A DNA stretch of 24,524 bases. It comes from JBDTMC01 sp039934475. GTDB taxonomy: Bacteria > Acidobacteriota > Terriglobia > Bryobacterales > Bryobacteraceae. Below the pieces are notes generated by a model. That model saw only the letters and a list, made by a program, of their open reading frames with translations. It was not told the DNA's origin and searched no databases. Of the stretch, positions 20,929-24,524 are shown in pieces. Both the position numbers and the translations under genes were made by a program. The stretch spans positions 1 to 24,524 of the forward strand of contig JBDTMC010000057.1 of NCBI GenBank assembly GCA_039934475.1. Direction: 5' to 3'. The first letter of the stretch is position 1, and each line of letters opens with the position of its first letter.

Positions 20929-21951
20929 ATGAAATTGGAACTGGTAGCTGTTGTAGGTGGGGAGTCTTTGCTCGGTCGCGAAGTCCGCGAGTTGGCGGAG
21001 AAGTATATCCCCGGTGCTCGCATGAAACTGATCGGCGCCGATGAAGAAGAGGGCGGCATGGTCCTCAGCGTTCAGGGCGGCGAAGCCGTTGTCATCACGC
21101 GGCTGGACGAAGATACCCTTAAGGACGCACAGGTGGTTGTACTCGCCGGCACAGCGAAAGCCAGCCGCAAGACCTTTGACCTAGTGTCGAAGTGGGACCA
21201 TCGTACCGCCATCGTAGACGCCACGCATACGCTGGAAGACAATGCACACGCACGTCTGCGCGCCCCCATGGCAGAACCGGATGGTCTTGCCGCGGTGGAC
21301 GGCGCGATTCACGTCGTCGCGCATCCCGCAGCAATCGCGCTCGCTATCTTCTTCCGCCGTCTGCATGCGGCACATCCGGTGCGGCGCGCCGTCGTCCAAA
21401 TCTTTGAACCTGCCAGCGAGCGCGGTCAGCGCGGCTTGAATGAGCTGCAACAGCAAACCACCGGACTGCTCAGTTTCCAAAAGCTGAACAAAGAAGTCTA
21501 CGACGAGCAAGTCAGTTTCAACCTGCTGTCCCGTTATGGAGAAGATGCGCCCGTCGCGCTGGGTGACATTGAAACCCGTATCGAACGTCATCTGGCTTCA
21601 CTGCTTTCACGCCTCGGCGCCATTCCCATGCCGTCGCTGCGGCTGGCGCAAGCGCCTGTGTTTCACGGCTACACGTTCTCCCTATGGGTGGAGTTCGAAC
21701 AGAATCCCGGGCCGGACGCGCTGGCCGCAGCGTTGTCGAGCGATCTCATCGAGGTTCGCACCGGCAGCCAGGAGCCGCCAAACAACGTCGGATCCACTAA
21801 CCAGAGCGGCCTGCTGGTAGGTTCCATCGAAACCGACCGCAACCATCCGCAAGCTGCCTGGTTCTGGACGGTTGCCGACAACCTGCGTCTGATGGCTGAC
21901 AACGCGATGATGGTGGCGCAGTCGTTGCTAACTCCGGAGAGCGCTGAATGA
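20929..21951 (+). CDS. Aspartate-semialdehyde dehydrogenase-like (Usg-type) protein lacking the catalytic Cys
   Basis: 340 aa with the Asd fold. The N-terminus VAVVGGESLLGREVRELAE is the Rossmann glycine region. QIFEPASERGQRGLNELQQQT corresponds to the dimer/substrate region and FHGYTFSLWVEF keeps the late conserved His. At the site where Asd carries its catalytic Cys (N-C-x-T type), this protein reads AHPAAIAL, with Ala135 in that position. The phosphoaspartate-handling residues around it also look altered. It is therefore unlikely to be a working Asd and is more like E. coli Usg-1, whose role is unknown. It lies between pssA (4 bp) and lptE (4-nt overlap). Confidence 0.82.
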   Translation: MKLELVAVVGGESLLGREVRELAEKYIPGARMKLIGADEEEGGMVLSVQGGEAVVITRLDEDTLKDAQVVVLAGTAKASRKTFDLVSKWDHRTAIVDATHTLEDNAHARLRAPMAEPDGLAAVDGAIHVVAHPAAIALAIFFRRLHAAHPVRRAVVQIFEPASERGQRGLNELQQQTTGLLSFQKLNKEVYDEQVSFNLLSRYGEDAPVALGDIETRIERHLASLLSRLGAIPMPSLRLAQAPVFHGYTFSLWVEFEQNPGPDALAAALSSDLIEVRTGSQEPPNNVGSTNQSGLLVGSIETDRNHPQAAWFWTVADNLRLMADNAMMVAQSLLTPESAE

Positions 21952-22463
21952 AGCAGTTGCTGGTGGCTGCGGTAACACTGGCATCCCTCACCGGATGCGG
22001 CTATCACGTCAGCGGCCATGCCGACCTGCTGCCGAAGAAGGTGAAGACGATTTGTATTCCCGCCTTCGGGAATGTGACGACGCGATACAAGCTGAATGAC
22101 CGTCTGCCCGCAGCCCTGACGCGTGAGTTTATCAGCCGCACGCGGTACCGCATCGTCGCCGATCCGCGCGAAGCCGATGCGATCTTAAACGGAACCGTCG
22201 CCAACTTCTTCTCCAGTCCCACGGTCTTCGATCCCGCCAGCGGCCGCGCCAGTGGAGTGCAGGTCTACGTGTACCTCCAGATCACTCTCCGCGATCAGGC
22301 GAGCGGCAAGGTTCTCTACTCCCAACCGAACATGGAATTTCGCCAGCGCTATGAGATCAGTGTCGATCCGCGAGCGTTCTTCGATGAAAGCGACAGCGCA
22401 CTCGACCGCCTCAGTCAGGACGTGGCGCGCACCGTGGTCAGCGCCATCCTCTCGAGTTTCTAA
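21948..22463 (+). CDS. lptE: LPS-assembly lipoprotein LptE
   Basis: 171 aa. A lipoprotein signal ends at LASLTGC (Cys17), followed by GYHVSGHADLLPKKVKTICIPAFGN, the typical LptE start. The rest is a mixed alpha/beta domain with TRYKLNDRLPAALTREFI and VQVYVYLQITLRD. LptE plugs the LptD barrel in the outer membrane during LPS insertion. The start overlaps the Asd-like stop as ATGA, and the stop overlaps the holA start by one base (TAATG). lptE-holA is also adjacent in E. coli, which supports both assignments. Confidence 0.9.
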   Translation: MKQLLVAAVTLASLTGCGYHVSGHADLLPKKVKTICIPAFGNVTTRYKLNDRLPAALTREFISRTRYRIVADPREADAILNGTVANFFSSPTVFDPASGRASGVQVYVYLQITLRDQASGKVLYSQPNMEFRQRYEISVDPRAFFDESDSALDRLSQDVARTVVSAILSSF

Positions 22464-23530
22464 TGACGCCCGATCAATTCCTCACGCAGATCCGCAAGCA
22501 GCCCGCACCCGTCTACCTCTTCCTGGGGCCGGATGGCTTTCAGCGTAACCGCTGCCGCAAAGCCTTGCTGGAGCGCGTGCTGCCCACGGGCGATGTGGAG
22601 AACGGCTTCACCCGGCACGACCTGGATGACATCTATTTGGATGAGGTAATCGACGACGCACGTTCCTTGTCGCTATTCGCTTCGGAGCGTCTGATTTGGG
22701 TTTCAGGTGCGGAGTCGGCCCTGCCTCGCGGCCGTGCCGCAGCCGCCGAGGATGACGACGATTCCCCTGGTGGCAAAGAGTCATCCGGTACCGCGCTGGC
22801 AGCCTACGTCAAGGATCCCTCGCCCGGGACCGTTTTAATCTTCGATTCGAATCGCTACGATTTTGACGGCGAGGACAAGACAAAGCAGGAGCGGGTACGT
22901 AAGTTTTACTCCGCCATTCCCAACGCGGTGGAGTTCCCGCACTACACGCCGCAGGAGGCGAGAACGCTCGCTCAGAGCCTGGCCCGGGAAGCGAAGTTGA
23001 AGCTGGGCGCCGATGAAGTGGAACTGTTGATTGAAGCGCTTGGTGCGGATGCATCGCGCATTGCCACTGAGATCGAGAAGCTCAGCCTTTACGCAGGTGG
23101 GCGTGCCATCACCACGGACGAACTCGCGTCGCTGATTCCCAACGCGCGGGCTACGACCATCTTCGCGCTGGTGAATGCACTGGCGCGAAAGGACCGCATG
23201 ACGTCGTTGGGCCTGTTGGATACTCTGGTCCGAGAGGGCGAATACCTGCCGCTGGCGCTGACGTTCCTGGGAACTCAGTTTCGCCTGGCGTTGGTGGCGC
23301 GCGAAGCAGGCTTACGAAACGCATACGACATCCAAGGGTATTTCACGAAGATGGGTACGCCCATGTGGCGCCAGCGCGCCGAACAGGTGCAGCAGACGAT
23401 GTCGTCCTTTTCCAAACCGAAACTGGAGAAAGCGATTGCCCGCGTCTTTGCGGCTGACCGTGCCCTCAGAGACACGCGTCCCGACGATCGCATCGTGATG
23501 GAGGAGTTCGTGCTGGGACTAACGGACTGA
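22463..23530 (+). CDS. holA: DNA polymerase III delta subunit (clamp loader)
   Basis: 355 aa, usual for HolA. The delta subunit opens the beta sliding clamp. The N-terminal domain has PVYLFLGPDGFQRNRCRKALLERVL; the AAA+-like fold lacks a working Walker A, as normal for delta. GTVLIFDS and the later LGADEVELLIEALGADASRIATEIEKLSLYAGG are the family core, and TTIFALVNALARKDR begins the C-terminal collar domain. An acidic, low-complexity insert AAAEDDDDSPGGKES sits near residue 95. It is the last gene of the rightward run from 17764. Confidence 0.94.
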   Translation: MTPDQFLTQIRKQPAPVYLFLGPDGFQRNRCRKALLERVLPTGDVENGFTRHDLDDIYLDEVIDDARSLSLFASERLIWVSGAESALPRGRAAAAEDDDDSPGGKESSGTALAAYVKDPSPGTVLIFDSNRYDFDGEDKTKQERVRKFYSAIPNAVEFPHYTPQEARTLAQSLAREAKLKLGADEVELLIEALGADASRIATEIEKLSLYAGGRAITTDELASLIPNARATTIFALVNALARKDRMTSLGLLDTLVREGEYLPLALTFLGTQFRLALVAREAGLRNAYDIQGYFTKMGTPMWRQRAEQVQQTMSSFSKPKLEKAIARVFAADRALRDTRPDDRIVMEEFVLGLTD

Positions 23531-23843
23531 AGGGTTATTGGGGGGCGCATTTTAGGGAACGAGCCCGCAAGAGAAAATCGTTTAGGCAGCAGCGGGAGCG
23601 GAGATTGTTGAATTCTCCCAGGCTCTTTACTCCTAATAAAACCGACAAAATTGAATTCCAGCACTTCGCGGATGCGTGAGCGCGCAGCGTAGCACCTTCT
23701 TCCCGTGACAAGGTCATAGGAAGAACTGCGCACGACATATTTGGGCGAACCGCTAACGCCCTCCCCATAGGTCGTCCATTCCCATTTTCACGGCAGCTAT
23801 AGCGATAGAACCTGTATGATGGATCACGCTCGACAACCTGGCG

Positions 23844-23861
23844 CCATTGATTAATTAATGG
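23844..23861. repeat. AT-rich 18-bp near-palindrome upstream of the kelch gene
   Basis: CCATTGATTAATTAATGG matches its own reverse complement at 16 of 18 positions and contains TTAATTAA. It lies 25-36 bp after the possible -10 at 23815 and 18 bp before the start codon, so it could be an operator or a leader hairpin. Confidence 0.4.
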
Positions 23862-23865
23862 ACCT

Positions 23866-23877
23866 GGGGAGTGCCCC
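23866..23877 (+). promoter_or_regulatory. Ribosome binding site inside a small GC hairpin
   Basis: The ribosome site GGGGAG (23866-23871) lies 8 nt before the ATG at 23880. GGGG (23866-23869) can pair with CCCC (23874-23877) over the loop AGTG, which would partly hide the ribosome site. The stem is only 4 bp, so any regulatory effect is uncertain. Confidence 0.45.
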
Positions 23878-23879
23878 CG

Positions 23880-24524
23880 ATGAAAAACCGTACTTACTGG
23901 ACTGCTCGCCTGAGCTCTGGAACACCTTTCGGAACCACGATCTTGATGGCCGTTGCTGTCATGCTTGCAAGTGGGAGTATCACCAAGGCTCAGTCCGTAA
24001 GTTGGGTTCGGGCCAGGATAGATAGTTCACCTTCCGCGCGTCTAAGCGCCGGAATGGCATTCGATTGGCAGACAGGGACCACCATCCTCTTCGGCGGGGC
24101 CACCCCAAGCGGGCAAAAGTTCAGCGACACATGGGTTTGGCGCAACGGTTGGTATCAAGTGACTCCCGCGACATCTCCCCCCGCCCGCCAAGGTCCTGGA
24201 ATGGTTTGGGACGGTGCGTCTGGAAATATTGTGCTCTTCGGCGGGCTTGATATGCACGGCGCCTTTCTGAATGACACATGGCTTTGGAACGGCAGAAACT
24301 GGATACAGCAATTTCCGCTGGTCTCTCCGCCCGGCCGCCTGCTCGACGGCGAGGGCATGACTTACGACGCCGCCACGCACACCGTTGTCCTGTTCGGAGG
24401 CACCAACGGCGTGAATGTTTGTTTAGCAGACACTTGGACTTGGGATGGGATCGCCAAAACCTGGACACAGCATTTTCCTACGACTAACCCATCGCCCCGC
24501 CGGACCCTCGATCGCCTGCGGGCG
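23880..24524 (+). CDS. Secreted kelch-repeat protein, N-terminal part
   Basis: 215 codons lie in the window; no stop is reached. A signal peptide (1-37) has a hydrophobic core TILMAVAVMLASG and a probable cleavage after TKA. Three kelch-type repeats follow, each with LFGG (70-73, 119-122, 171-174) and a DTWxW motif (83-87, 132-136, 184-188), a period of about 50 residues, so they should form blades of a beta-propeller. Such proteins are numerous in acidobacteria; the ligand is unknown. A 60-base sample (23881-23940) has 31 G+C, lower than the lipid A operon. The last about 10 codons no longer follow the repeat, and another frame reads GPSIACG, so a frameshift or sequence error near the window end is possible. 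Confidence 0.85.
   Translation, partial: MKNRTYWTARLSSGTPFGTTILMAVAVMLASGSITKAQSVSWVRARIDSSPSARLSAGMAFDWQTGTTILFGGATPSGQKFSDTWVWRNGWYQVTPATSPPARQGPGMVWDGASGNIVLFGGLDMHGAFLNDTWLWNGRNWIQQFPLVSPPGRLLDGEGMTYDAATHTVVLFGGTNGVNVCLADTWTWDGIAKTWTQHFPTTNPSPRRTLDRLRA

Larger units (their letters stand above)
23531..23879. other. 349-bp intergenic region after holA
   Basis: No gene can be supported here. It holds two copies of TTGAATTC (23608-23615 and 23651-23658), AT-rich patches and several short leftward open frames without protein-like character. A possible -10 TATGAT lies at 23815-23820, without a clear -35. An AT-rich near-palindrome (23844-23861) and a ribosome site follow before the kelch gene. 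No clear terminator hairpin with T-run follows holA. Confidence 0.6.

Noticed and set aside
23275..23768. Two leftward open frames of 152 and 77 codons after holA
   Set aside because: One is partly antisense to holA, neither has a ribosome site or a recognisable domain, and they overlap each other in different frames.
1..24524. CRISPR array, tRNA/rRNA gene, insertion sequence or prophage
   Set aside because: I looked for regularly spaced repeats, cloverleaf-like and TTCGA-type T-loop patterns, and transposase or integrase proteins, and saw none that could be supported by eye.

Overview
The window looks like a chromosomal segment of a Gram-negative, GC-rich bacterium, most likely an acidobacterium of the Solibacter/Bryobacter type. 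Lipid A genes (fabZ, lpxA, lpxI), lptE and several lipoproteins show an outer membrane. LpxI in place of LpxH, a Gfo/Idh gene in the lipid A operon, a PMT-type glycosyltransferase and a secreted kelch protein fit that group. The assignment is by impression of protein families; no 16S rRNA or marker tree is available here.

Layout, left to right. (1) 1-2455: the N-terminus of an FtsX-type permease and its ATPase read leftward. A TesA-like esterase lipoprotein and a PLP-dependent threonine/serine dehydratase read rightward; this is the same divergent arrangement as ybbP-ybbA/tesA in E. coli. (2) 2510-4246: an unusual sulfotransferase-like + methyltransferase + coiled-coil protein. (3) 4326-6113: pdxH and an M20 carboxypeptidase, leftward. 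(4) 6138-9194: a lipid A operon fabZ-lpxA-lpxI-Gfo/Idh (possible gnnA). (5) 9169-10861: rlpA and an orphan sigma-54 activator without a sensor domain, leftward. (6) 10862-11302: a regulatory stretch with a very small lysine-rich peptide gene that has its own promoter and terminator. (7) 11296-14503: a 91-aa unknown protein with a MidA-type methyltransferase, a 197-aa unknown protein and an NCS1-type permease. (8) 14562-16308: an AAA ATPase + DUF4276 (TOPRIM-like) pair, a candidate defence module, followed by der. (9) 17764-23530: a rightward run of a membrane glycosyltransferase, psd, pssA, a catalytically impaired Asd/Usg-like protein, lptE and holA, mostly joined by overlapping stop/start codons. 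(10) 23880-24524: the start of a secreted kelch-repeat protein, cut by the window edge.

Much of the window serves the envelope: lipid A synthesis and LPS assembly, phosphatidylethanolamine synthesis, peptidoglycan processing by RlpA, and glycosylation. Housekeeping genes (pdxH, der, holA) are interleaved. Several operon-leading genes have a -10-like hexamer ending only 7-11 nt before the start codon and no Shine-Dalgarno sequence, which suggests leaderless transcripts. No tRNA, rRNA, CRISPR array, transposase or prophage gene was seen.
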